DNA of 64,000 bases from Rhizophlyctis rosea (taxonomy: Eukaryota > Chytridiomycota > Chytridiomycetes > Rhizophlyctidales > Rhizophlyctidaceae). This document shows positions 24,438 to 34,694 of the stretch, in pieces; position 1 is the first letter of the stretch; the number at the start of each line of letters is the position of its first letter. The stretch lies in assembly GCA_027596075.1 (NCBI GenBank), contig JADGJC010000034.1:1-64000 (forward strand). Reading direction: 5' to 3'. Below the pieces are notes generated by a model. The model was given only the letters and a program-made list of their open reading frames with translations. It was not told the origin of the DNA and did no database searches. Both the position numbers and the translations under genes were made by a program.

Positions 24438-25013
24438 CGAGTGATTGTGGTTTGTAGATATGTGTTGATGCCCAAGCCATTGTAATTTGGGATGTTTTGC
24501 AACATGATTCAATGTTGCACACCTGAATGGACGTATCATAATCGTATGACTGTGAGCACTATTGTATGGTCGAAACAACCGCGGTCTGCTGCAATTCCTA
24601 TGGCCCAACTGACTCTAGCCTTCACCGGACTTTACATACCGTAGACGCCCGGTAGTACGAAATCGAGCAATGTGCTCGGCAATGTGGCCGATGCGCACGG
24701 CAGGGCCCTTCCGACCTTATAAGCTTTACCCTTCAGGGTCCAATGGATTTGGCCTACTCCGAACACATATAGGTTGAGAGGGCTTCGACTAGCGCCGCTT
24801 GCCCTGGCTAGGAATACGACTTCATCAAGAGAGGGACATCACCAGGAGTATGTGCATTCCTTTCGAATTCGGCTGACGACGCATTAATGACAAACCACGG
24901 CAGTCAAAAGAAACAAAACACAAAGCCCAGACCAAGCCATTCTGGTTCAAAATAAATGTCTATTGAGGTCTCTCGAGCTCCTTAGTCGTACCTGTTACAC
25001 CCTTCACGAAACT
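24438..25013. other. Intergenic stretch between convergent units
   Basis: About 580 bases between the PRL gene and the broken F-box gene on the opposite strand. No open frame or repeat of note; it holds the 3' flanks of both. Confidence 0.5.
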
Positions 25014-26465
25014 TCACTCCACGAACCACTCCTCCCAACTCCTCTTGTCACTAACCACAATCTCCCCAATCCCCAACTCATTCTTCAAAAGCTCCGCATC
25101 CCTCTTGATGACCGCCACTAACTCCACCCAACTGTTTTGCAATTCCTCCTCGTTGAGATGCTGACCATCCGCCCCTCGATGATCATGCAAGTTAAGTGCA
25201 ATGACAACCTTCTTAAGGGGTGGAGACCTGTTGAGAGCCCGCCGCATGTAATCGTAGCTCCAATCCCGGCAATCAAACTCTATTTCTGTCAATTGGGTAC
25301 TGGGTATCAGGCGGATCAGATATGCCACGTCCTGGATATGGAGAGGGGGTTCAAGGCAACGGAAGGTGAAGGAGATGAGGTTGCGCATATGGGGAAGGAT
25401 GAGGGAGAGTTCGGTGGGCACATCGGCGGTGTCAGTGATTGTTCTTGCAAGGCTGAAGGTGGTCAATTGTTGGCAGGTGGTAGGAGGTAGGGTACTTAGG
25501 ACGTTATCTCAGTGAACATGATCCCACACTAGGGTCCGAATTGTAGGTTGCGTCAGTGTCTTAAATGAGGTAATTGGTGCCGCGGGCAGGTATCTTGGGT
25601 AGCTGGCAGATATTTCGATGTTGCGGAGCTTGGGCATCGTGGTCGCGAAGTCAGAGAAGATGATGTCCGGTTCCATACGCAAGGACTCCAACGATTTGAA
25701 AACAAGTCCGGGGCATGATGACGCGATAGGTGGGATGTCCTGAATGACGAACTGAATGCAGGTGCAGGGTTTTGAGAGGGGTATCTTGCAAAAGGCGAAG
25801 GAGATGGTGCAAGCTATCAGACATCGTGCGGAAGGTGACGGCAAAAGTTGTCAAGCGCAAAGACTGATTGGGAGTTGCGGCTCTGACGAATGTGTCTGCG
25901 ACTTGATCCACAGTAGCCCACCCCTCCCTCGTATCCTGAATTTCGACGTGCCGTTGATTGAAGAGGTTGACGACTTTTAACAACGCCGGGATTTGCCAGT
26001 GTGACCTAACTGATTGCACGGAAGCAATGCGAAGGGGGTCATTACTGAAAATCTCGAGTGCTCGTTCCAAAAGCTCCCGAGTCCCTTCTATTTCACCGTC
26101 CCACTTGTAGCTAGGAGTGTACGATTCCACATCCAAGCAATTGCCGTCCCGCAGCCGAAATGCCGTGACACGGAACACTCTGCATATCTGCTCCAAAAGG
26201 GTCCCTTCAGCAGATGTTACAGCTAAAACCAAGTCATCCAAGTGGTTACCTGAGCAATATGGATCTCATAAGGAGGGTGGAAGTCACTATTATCGCCCTC
26301 TTTACCCAGGCGGCTGGCATTGCAGGTTGCGGACAGAGCTGTGCGTGGAATCCTGACCACTTCTCCTTCGCGTGGCTGAATCCATTCCAAAATATCGAAA
26401 AGGATGTGGTCGGGAACGGTGGTAATGTAGCACGACACAGTACCAACTTTGGTTGTTGCGGCCAT
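25014..26465 (-). pseudogene. F-box protein gene broken by a frameshift and an in-frame stop
   Basis: Exon 1 (26465-26250) encodes an F-box-like start (TTVPDHILFDILEWIQP). A 62-base intron (26249-26188) leads to a long leucine-rich body. The frame shifts near 25752: dropping one G would restore LHS-FVIQDIPPIASSCPG. Downstream, the frame meets TGA at 25509-25511 yet continues as clear protein (LPPTTCQQLTTFSLARTIT) to a final stop at 25014-25016. Two independent lesions in an otherwise well-preserved coding sequence suggest a recently inactivated gene; errors in the assembly would be the alternative. F-box proteins are substrate adaptors of SCF ubiquitin ligases. A 5' TTG or ATG further upstream is not needed because the F-box begins near the first ATG. 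Confidence 0.65.
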
Positions 26466-26592
26466 CGTGATTACACTGCACTGTGTCAGACTTCGGTCTG
26501 TGTGTTGAGATGACTGAAAAATTGTTTATTTACTCCCTGAGAACCAACATTTTAAGGGTTTGCAGCTTATGCGATCTTGAGGGTGAAGGGTC

Positions 26593-27013
26593 TTGCAGAT
26601 GTTCGCCGATGTGCTTGACCTCTACACGGCACAATCGGCTCTTGAGGCATCCGAGCCAAGCGTCGACTGGAAAAAAATCCAGCAAAACGGAGCTTGCAAA
26701 GCGACGGTGCAAAAGGCTGCTGATTTTGTCCGTCGAGTGGAGATTTTGGTTGAGTGGTTGACACCGGAGGATGAAAGGGAAGAGGTGTCGCGATATCTTT
26801 GGGGTACCGAGAAGTTGGAATCAGGGCTAAGTGCGAGATTGACACCGAGACAGCATAACTTATTCTTCATGGTGCAGAACTGCGGTTGCAACGTGCTAGG
26901 GAGGTTGGGATGTGTGATGAGGCTATTGTTGAGGGGACGGAGTTGCTTAGACGAATGCAGATTTTGGTGGAGCGGTTAAAGGTGCAGGACGATGAAACAG
27001 GAGGTTCTGGATG
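26593..27013 (+). pseudogene. Remnant of a helical-repeat gene
   Basis: Two similar amphipathic helices appear in different frames: ATVQKAADFVRRVEILVEWL (about 26697-26760) and EAIVEGTELLRRMQILVERL (about 26920-26980), the second followed by KVQDDETGGSG and a stop. The change of frame between them implies an indel or lost intron. No start or family can be named. It lies between the broken F-box gene and ODAD4. Confidence 0.35.
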
Positions 27014-27643
27014 ATGAAATGGCGTATTGTGGGAGAGGAATAGGTGCTTACTTGAAGTTCCGGAAGTTACAGAATGTACGTTTCTTCAATTCCGCCGGAG
27101 CTCCAAAGGGATTCCTTTGCTATATACACTATAGGAAAAACCCTTAAAAGCATCACAAGGCAGCAGTGCATGATTTCTAATATACCGTCAGGTTTGCTTT
27201 CTCATGAATAGTATGAGTCTCCATGTGAAGCAACACATTGTCCGCACACCAACATGTGCATTCCCGATCTCCGCGGTCGTCAAGTTTCCGTTCTATTGAA
27301 ATAAGGACCATTTTAAGGCGCTGCAACTACTGATGGGTTGAAATACACTATCCAGCTAGCACGAAAAGCTACGAAAGTCTCGAACAGCAGTGGATCAAAC
27401 AATTTTGCGATGTGACTGTGGATTTTCAGGGTCCACAACGTGGCTTGTGGCTTGGTCATAATGGACCCGCGTGGCTCAAAATGGAAGACCTGACAGCCGG
27501 AACTTGACGAGTTCCCCACACATTCGCGGAGAACTTCGTCCGCCAAACGGCACTTCAGAGAACGTGGTATTCTCAGCTTGCTACATTCGCTGTGATTGTG
27601 CTCGCTAGCAACTTGCCAAAGCAAACGATCACATCCGTCGACC
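27014..27643. promoter_or_regulatory. Upstream region of the ODAD4 gene
   Basis: About 630 bases with no supported gene. It must contain the promoter and leader of the plus-strand ODAD4 gene; I see no strong TATA element. Confidence 0.35.
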
Positions 27644-28651
27644 ATGGCTGAAGGCAAACAACCAGCACCACCACCGCTCGACCCCGAAGACCCCGAAGCC
27701 CTCGAAAACCCCCTCGCAACCTTCCAAACCCTCGCCGCCTCCGGAGACCTCCTCGCCCAACGCGGAAACTACATCCAAGCAATCGAAGCCTACACCCGCG
27801 CCCTAACCATCCGTCCAACCGACAAGCACTGCCTCGTCTCCCGCTCCCGCTGCCACATCAAAACCGGGTCCCCAACACTAGCCCTCCAAGACGCCGACAG
27901 CTCCCTCAAAGAAGACCCCTCCTTCTTTAAAGGCATTTTCCAAAAAGCCGAAGCCCTCTACGCGCAGGGCGATTTCGAGTTAGCGTTGATGTTTTATCAT
28001 AGGGGAAATAGGTTGAGGCCAGAGTTGGATGAGTTCCGGATTGGTATTCAGAAGGCTAGGGAGGCGATTGAGAATAGTATTGGGCATCCTAGGGAGTTTC
28101 GAATTCAGGTGCCGGCGAAGTTGAGGAAGGCGTTGGGTGGGGGTGGGCATGAGAGGACGCCTGATGGTGGAGGAGGTGGTGGGAAGGCTTTCAAAGCTGG
28201 TCCGCGCAAGTCTACTGCGATGAGTGCGGCGGGTGGGGGCGGTGCGGGCGGTGGTGGTGGAGGCGGAGAATGGGCATCGGCTGCAGCGGGGGCGGGGCCT
28301 CTTACTGCGGCATCTGAGGGGAAATTACTCGGAGAACTACACGATGATAAACTTTACCTTGAGGAACTCCTTTCCGATCGCGACCTTGTGGAACATCCCG
28401 ACCCTGAAGTCCTCGGCCTCATCACCGAAGGGTTGCGGTACCTTGAAGCGAGGGCAGATTTCTGGAGCAAGCAGAACCCGTTATATGCACGGCCAAAAGA
28501 GAAGAGAATCAAGCCGCGTATGGAAAGGGGTCACATCGGTGGTGGTGGTCCAGTTGGAAGGTCGGATGCTAGACGTGATGTAAAGGGAAGGCACGTACAG
28601 GAGAAAACGTACACGAAGATACCCCCTATAGCTAGTGTGAGTGCCGAATAG
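27644..28651 (+). CDS. Outer dynein arm docking complex subunit 4 (ODAD4/TTC25) homologue
   Basis: A single exon of 335 residues. Three TPR units lie in residues 20-135: NYIQAIEAYTRALTIRP, then KHCLVSRSRCHIKTGSPTLA, then FKGIFQKAEALYAQGDFELA followed by LMFYHRGNRLRPELDEFRIG. This block matches the TTC25 N-terminus closely. A Gly-rich spacer follows, then a second conserved block (LLGELHDDKLYLEELLSDRDLV ... ARADFWSKQNPLYARPK), also typical of TTC25. The protein helps attach outer dynein arms to axonemal doublets, so its presence implies flagellated cells. It is shorter than animal TTC25 (about 670 residues), lacking the long C-terminal part. The ATG at 27644 sits in a good context (GACCATGG); the frame is open for 16 codons upstream without an ATG. 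Confidence 0.92.
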   Translation: MAEGKQPAPPPLDPEDPEALENPLATFQTLAASGDLLAQRGNYIQAIEAYTRALTIRPTDKHCLVSRSRCHIKTGSPTLALQDADSSLKEDPSFFKGIFQKAEALYAQGDFELALMFYHRGNRLRPELDEFRIGIQKAREAIENSIGHPREFRIQVPAKLRKALGGGGHERTPDGGGGGGKAFKAGPRKSTAMSAAGGGGAGGGGGGGEWASAAAGAGPLTAASEGKLLGELHDDKLYLEELLSDRDLVEHPDPEVLGLITEGLRYLEARADFWSKQNPLYARPKEKRIKPRMERGHIGGGGPVGRSDARRDVKGRHVQEKTYTKIPPIASVSAE

Positions 28652-28941
28652 TAGATGGTTGATTTAGGGGCAGCAAAGAAACGAGTAGTGTAGGTTTGAT
28701 AGGTCTAGAATTTGCCGATATACCCCAGTAGCCGTAGATTCGATAGTTATTTACATGTTGCAATAGAGAACAAACAGGTTCCAAACGGTCCTTATTCGGA
28801 TCAATTGTGCAGTGCACGATGGTCAGAGCTGTGAAAATTCTAAATCAGAGAGCACTGTTACTATTATACAACTGGAAACATGCAGGCGACTCTATAGAAT
28901 TATCAGCCCAACCCCACAACCTCTGCCCCCTCCCAACCACC

Positions 28942-31900
28942 CTACCCAACATCCATAACCAACCCACAATTCAAACACTTGGCCTTCCCACCCCTCAACA
29001 TCCCAAAAGCCGTAAACCCACACCGACACCTCAACCCCTCCTCCCCAACACTACTAACACTCGTCGTCTCCTCATCCACCTCCCTCCCCGACGCCCCAGA
29101 ACTCTCACTACCCCCCTGACTCATCATCATCGTCACCCCAGCATTCTCATCACGTTCATCCGACGGCGATTCGGCGGGAGATTCCGTGAGTGGTATGCTA
29201 GATGGTGGTGGCGGTACAGCTCTATGTGTAACAGACATTGAACCGCTATGCATCATGCCACTGGCATCACTATTCCGCGAATGGGAATCAAAAGTAGCGC
29301 TCCGCATGCGTCGGATCGGTTCTGGGCGGTCTGGGCGGTCTCCTCCAATCGAGGATTTATGTGTGGTGGGAATGGGAGGTGCCGACGAAGTACTTGCGGG
29401 GGAATCTAACTGATCCTGCGTCGTTGCTGAGGTCATGGAAGACAAGGCAGAAATCACACTGGACGGCGTGGAAGCTATTGATGGGACGGGCGTGACGGTT
29501 CGTGGTCGGAAATAGGTGTCATGATCGTCTATATCTGGTCTTCGCGGGGATGAAGACGACGATGCTGGAGTCGATGGCGTTGGCGATCCGCGCATTCCGG
29601 CTGCGGTGTTGTGAAGGGATGTTGCAGAAGGTGCGGTTGCCGAGCGATTGAAGCGATGCAAGACGGGAATAGTAGAGGACGTTTGAGACTGCAATAATGG
29701 CGCTGGGCGCGTGGCAGATGTCAGTGTCACACTATTCTCATCATTTGGCAGTTTTGACTCCGAAAATTGGTTCTCATACACCCGTATCCGCCCAAGCATG
29801 TCCGCCGTAACCAAAAACGTCCCATCCGCTCCTGCTCCTCCCGCTGGGGCCGTGGGGCGCGCCTCACTCCCGGGGCTCCCCGGCGCGCCCCGCGCCCGCA
29901 GCGGGCGCGGGGGCNNNNNNNNNNCTCAACCATCTCCCTCATCTTCCTCGGCGCAAAACACGCACACGTAACAGCCTCCGAACTCCCCACAAACCTCTCA
30001 AAAGCATCGCTCCTCCCGGCATCAACCTGCCAAGCCATCAACCCGCCCAACACCCCTCCATACATCGGCGAAAACTGATGATCGCCAAACCCTCCAACAC
30101 CATGATGGAAACTCGTCGACCAGATATAAACCCCATGATCCTCACTCCCACTGACAATATACTTCCCATCCTCACTTCCCGTCGCCCGAATCTGACTACT
30201 CCTATTTTCCGCACCCTTATATTTCCGATACAGACTCTTATCCCTCAAATTATACAACCGCACCCTCGAATCATTGCTCGTGATAATCAACCTCTCCTCC
30301 GTACCTTCGCCATAAGGACTTGGAGGCAAGATCTCAATCCCCGTGATTTTCCTCGCTTTAGCGTTCCGCCCCTTCGACGACTTGACTTGGATCTGAGTAT
30401 TATACCTCAATCCATCGAACTCATAGAATATGCAATCTCCCGTATAGGTCCCGGCAATGACCATACTCCCATCACTCGTAAACGCAACTGCCGTGACATA
30501 ACTCCCATTAGGTGCTTCGTTCCAGTGCGCGACGCGTTTTTCTGATACGGACCAGACGCGGACTTTTGAATCTAGTGAGCCGGTGAGCACGTACCGGTCG
30601 TCGTAAGGATGGAATTGAACGCCTGTTACAATGTCTGGGTGACGGAAACAGCAGAGGCATTCGGTGCGGGAGATGTGCCAAAGGCGAACCATTTTATCCA
30701 TTGAGGCGGTGGCGAGGAAGTTGTTGCGGGACCATGTTAGGTCGAGGATAGGCGCTGTGTGGCCGCGGTAGATGCGGTAAGGGCGTTGGCGGAAGGGGAG
30801 CGGAAAGATTTCGGTAGCGGAGTGGACGGAGGGTGGGGCGGAGATACTGGGTTGTTCGTTTGATGCGGCTGTACGGAAGGAATCGGCAGTGCGGAAGCTC
30901 TCGATAGACTCTCGTTTTCCCAACCCCCGAACAACCGGGACGTGATGAGCAGGAGCGTGGGCGTAATGAGCCGTTCGTGAAGCATCTGAAACTCTTCGTC
31001 CTTCTGGTCTATGCCCTTCCGTCATAGGTGCTCTATCCTCATCTGCTACTGACAGGACCCACACCCGTAGAACGCCGTCCTGCCCCCCTGCCGCCAAATA
31101 TTTCCCATCCTTACTAAACCGCATGCACCATATAGGACCAAGGACCTCCGACGATTCTAAATCTGGAGTGATGGGCGATCCACTGACTGAACTTGCAACG
31201 GTGGATCGCGTTTCTACGCTGGCTTGGAAAGGAGTGAAAGGCGGGGCTATGGGTATCGTTTTGGACCCAACACTCAGGGGTCCTCCCAACATTTGCAGTC
31301 GACTTAATCGATCGAAATCTCGATCCATCTTATGATACGCCTTCACTTTGACCGCCAGTGGTTGGAACGGATGCATGCGATCTCTTTCAACAGCGAGTTC
31401 ATTCGATGCTGCTGACGTTGTAGTTTTCTCCGAAACGAATGACTGTCTCTCTGCAAGGTCGCCAGCTTCCTCCGCCTCTTCTTCTATAGATGACTGTGAC
31501 CGGGGCATAGGCAGTTCGCTCTCATCCGATAACTCCTTCTTATGCCGTCGGAAACGACCAAAGAAATTCTTCGTCTTCCCACTATCGGCCGCCGCCTTCC
31601 CTGCATCTGGCCCTACCATCCGCTTCCAAAATGATTCTTTCTCTTCTTCTTCGTCTGAAGATGCTGGCGGAGAACCTGACCGTGAGCTGGGAGGCGACAA
31701 GACATTCTCTCCATCACCTTGTTCTGCGCCACCATGCACCAGTTGGTTCAGGCGAGCTGTTAGAGGATCCAAGCTCTTGCGTCGCATGGCTGAAGCGGAG
31801 GCTACTGACAGTTTTTGTGGAGAAGACGGTCCAGGTTTTGATTGATGGGCTGGTCGTGAACGAGGGTGTTGAGGAGTTGGTTGGGTGATGATTGATGCCC

Positions 31901-32651
31901 CGGTGTGTACCATCGCCATGTACGGATTGGCGGAGACTCGTGGAGGAGGATCAGTGTTTGACCGAACGTGTCTAGACTCAAGCCGTATCGGTTCTGTTGC
32001 GCTACGAGCATGGAACAAATCCTCATCTTCGCTGGGCTCTTGGGTCTGATTTGTAGTGAGCGTTACGCTGGACCGAGCGGCAACGCTTTGTGAGTCTGAA
32101 TGCAAGGCGAAACACATTGAATATCTCCAACCCATATCTTTCCTATTTCTCACACATTTCTTTTGCCTTAAACCATTGCAAACTCCAACATCATCATGAC
32201 ACACTTTGCACTAATTTCATCAAATGCATGAGCAGAAGACTTACCCAGGGACTAACGATGGATATGATCCGGTGCGATGAACGGGATAAGACCCCAAACG
32301 CTGACCGAATGCAGGTCTTTTCGGTGCCGATGGCGCTCGCAAAATGCTATCATCTCCTTTCTCATTTGTCAATGTGAAAGAGAAGCCCATACTCTGCGTG
32401 CCGAGTGGAGAGTCTCGAGATACTGACGCATTTGGAGATATGCCAGACTCCGGAGGTGGAAGGGGAGCGTTACTGCCGCGAGTGTCATTATCGCTTTCAT
32501 CAGAACTTGTCAGGTATCGCTCCTCTGAGCGTGTGGTAGGAGGAGGAGGCGGCGGGGGCGGACGCGACGGTGCTTTCCGTTTGGAATCTTTAGTCCCTTC
32601 ACGTGGCTGGGCGGGTATAATGGTATATGCGGAGTGACTAGGTAGGGACAT
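28942..32651 (-). CDS. WDR44-like WD40 protein, interrupted by an assembly gap
   Basis: Exon 1 is 32651-32245, ending at GTAAGT; the main exon begins near 32190-32100 (the acceptor is not certain) and runs to TGA at 28942. The N-terminal 400 residues are disordered and Ser/Pro-rich. WD40 repeats begin at GPIWCMRFSKDGKYLAAGG and include IVTGVQFHPYDDRYVLTGS, VTAVAFTSDGSMVIAGTYTG and GKYIVSGSEDHGVYIWS. This layout matches WDR44 and its fungal relatives (yeast YMR102C type); mammalian WDR44 binds Rab11 on endosomal membranes. Ten Ns at 29915-29924 fall in the last repeat and shift the apparent frame; it resumes as ADGTFLVTADMLGRIRVYEN. A C-terminal CxC...CxxC zinc-ribbon-like end (CRCGFTAF..KCLNCGLV) closes the protein. 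Confidence 0.88.
29842..29924. other. Assembly gap and GC-rich flank inside the WDR44-like exon
   Basis: Ten Ns (29915-29924) follow about 70 bases of very GC-rich sequence. Read on the minus strand in the gene's frame this flank is open and encodes a Gly/Ala/Pro linker, so it is probably genuine low-complexity coding sequence where assembly failed. The N count is arbitrary because it does not preserve the frame. Confidence 0.85.
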
Positions 32652-33199
32652 TGTGAACGACCAGCTTGACGAAGATGGATAGCACGACCTGAAAACAGAG
32701 CCGTCACTTGGGCGACGACGACTGAATGCCTGCTCACTGGCCGGAAGCGCAGAGGGACGAGCTCCCCTATCGCCTATCGACTGTTGGTACTTAATGCCGA
32801 AGATGTGCCAGTGTTCTCATGGCGGTTGTAGAAGTGTGAGGTGAGGAGAGGGAGGGAAGGAGAAGAAGGTAGGCTCGGATGTCTGACGCGACCTTCAGAA
32901 TCCAGGCTGCAATCGCGTGTCACCATCATAGTGTGGATGGAGTGGCAACAGGGGTTTGCTCCTATTCAACACAAGTTTCCAAAAAGAATCACTGACATTT
33001 AACACTTCCATCCGCAACCTTCCGACACCATTTCACGCGACCTGGTGGTGCACGTCTCCTACTACACTCTTCACACAAGTTCTTGACTTCGGCAGCTTGG
33101 CAATGCTCGGAGGTGTGAACACGACACACAACTCATGGAGGCCTTATACGAACTTGTTGCACACACGCAACACAGAGGTTTTCTTCTTTACTTTGTGAG
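32652..33199. promoter_or_regulatory. Upstream region of the WDR44-like gene
   Basis: About 550 bases without a supported gene, between the WDR44-like start codon and the structured RNA candidate. A purine-rich run (32835-32870) stands out. It should contain the minus-strand gene's promoter. Confidence 0.4.
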
Positions 33200-33645
33200 G
33201 ATTATATCCACTGGTAGGATTTGAACCTAACTCAGGGACGTTTTCCAAAAATCATGAGGACCGAAGTCCTCATGGAGTTCGCAAGACAGTCAGCAGCCTG
33301 TAATGCTCTCTCTATATGGGGGGACGCTGGGACCCGACGAACGGGCAAGAACCCGCTCCCCTCCACCCCATTCAACATCTTATCACCAAAACCCGTGTTC
33401 CGACGAACGGTTCACGTATTGGCCTTAACCTCTTAACCCTTTTACTCCCGCGACAGTCAAGGCCGGCGAACGGTTCCCTTGATGTCCCAGGTGGCCAAAG
33501 CCGGCGAACGGTTCCTTTGGAGGACACTAGGATCCGGTGTGAGACAGCCCCCGAAGGGGGACTGCCTCGGGGTAGGCATCTCCTGAAATTACAAGGAATA
33601 AAATAGCGAACGAGGAAACAGGATTAGCATTTCTTATATAGACTT
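33200..33645 (-). ncRNA. Structured RNA candidate, copy 1, with tRNA-like T-arm
   Basis: On the minus strand, in order: a TATATAAG box (33640-33633); a strong hairpin with a C5/G5 core and TTC loop (33566-33543); four copies of CCGTTCGYCGG (at 33511-33501, 33473-33463, 33410-33400, 33345-33333). Two of these sit in longer helices that covary (TCAAGG/CCTTGA and CCAAAG/CTTTGG, plus-strand view). Then come a 9-bp hairpin (33274-33253), TTTTTGGAAAACG, and GGTTCAAATCC (33227-33217), which folds as a T-arm with stem TAGG/CCTA. The same order recurs at 56.5-56.9 kb. There is no coding frame across it. It may be a pol III-type non-coding RNA or a tRNA-tailed element; no known RNA family was recognised. 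Confidence 0.45.
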
Positions 33646-34694
33646 TTCGGACTGCGCTTTCGAGGGCTTGCGGGCTTGTGTGCGTAATGATGAGCTGCCC
33701 CTGTAAATCAATGATCGACATTGGTAAACAAAAGCGACTGAGAAGTGATGGGATGGCACTGTCACTATAATTGCTCCTACTTGCAATTTCACGCCAGGAA
33801 GTTCAACGAACTTGAATGCAAAAACATTGAAGTTCTTCCACGCAAAGGGCACTTCCTCTACCCTTTTCTGGTTTGGATGTCTTCATAGACCATTGTGGGC
33901 AGACGGCGTTGGGAGCGCAAGAATGCACCATTATGGATGCCACAGTATTTCTCACTATCGGCATTGCCCCCTCAGCTAATTTATGGTTGATGACGGGCCA
34001 CGGCTGCACCTTGAACTCCCTTCAAATTGATATCACCTCTGTGAAAGTGGACGAGCCCCAATTCCCGAAGGACCCTTGGGTCTTTGACGTATGCGCCTTC
34101 AACCACGAGATGAGCCACTCGGCTCACTCCACCTCCGGTGTTCACTGTTGTCGTCCGAATACCAGGAGGGCGCAGCACCGGACCCATCTAACAACACCTG
34201 CCATAATCGGCAACATGCATGAGACACAGAAAACGACCGGATACGAATAAAGCCCAGATGCATGATGCGTGCTTTTCATAAAGGGCTGTGATACCGTTCA
34301 CACCTTCTTGCGATGCGCCCTTGATGATTTTGATGGAAAACTCTGTTTCATTTCGTGGGTATTGAACAATGTCCATGAGATTGGGCAGATGAGTCAAGAT
34401 TCACGAAATTTCCAAGCATAGTGTGTTGGCAGTGTTATGGAATCTAGATGGGTTGTGAAGACACCTCATACGGGTAAACTTGTTGGCGCAAGTTGTTCAC
34501 TTTGTTTCCGCATCCTTACCAATCCGTACCACAGCGTTGCGCGAAGTGATGTCCTCTCATCCGTGACTGCTGCTTGAGGGCCCGCCCATGCAAAAAAGGA
34601 TTAGATTTCACCAATATATATTGACTCTCTGAAGATCCGCGGCTGTTGATCATAGACTTTGAACCACCACTTTCTGAATCGACGTTCGCATATT
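33646..34694. other. Stretch with protein-like fragments, no gene resolved
   Basis: Minus-strand frames at 33634-33852 (NFNVFAFKFVELPGVKLQVG), 33803-34009 and 34188-34397 look partly protein-like and lie in a row, which could reflect a decayed minus-strand gene. I could not connect them by splicing. The last 300 bases are the upstream region of the plus-strand gene at 34695. Confidence 0.3.

Noticed and set aside
29842..29914. GC-rich gap flank as foreign contamination
   Set aside because: In the gene's frame it is open and joins directly to the last WD40 repeat, so it is more likely native low-complexity coding sequence.
33873..34250. A 125-residue plus-strand frame
   Set aside because: No motif, unusual composition and competing frames on the other strand; left as unresolved.
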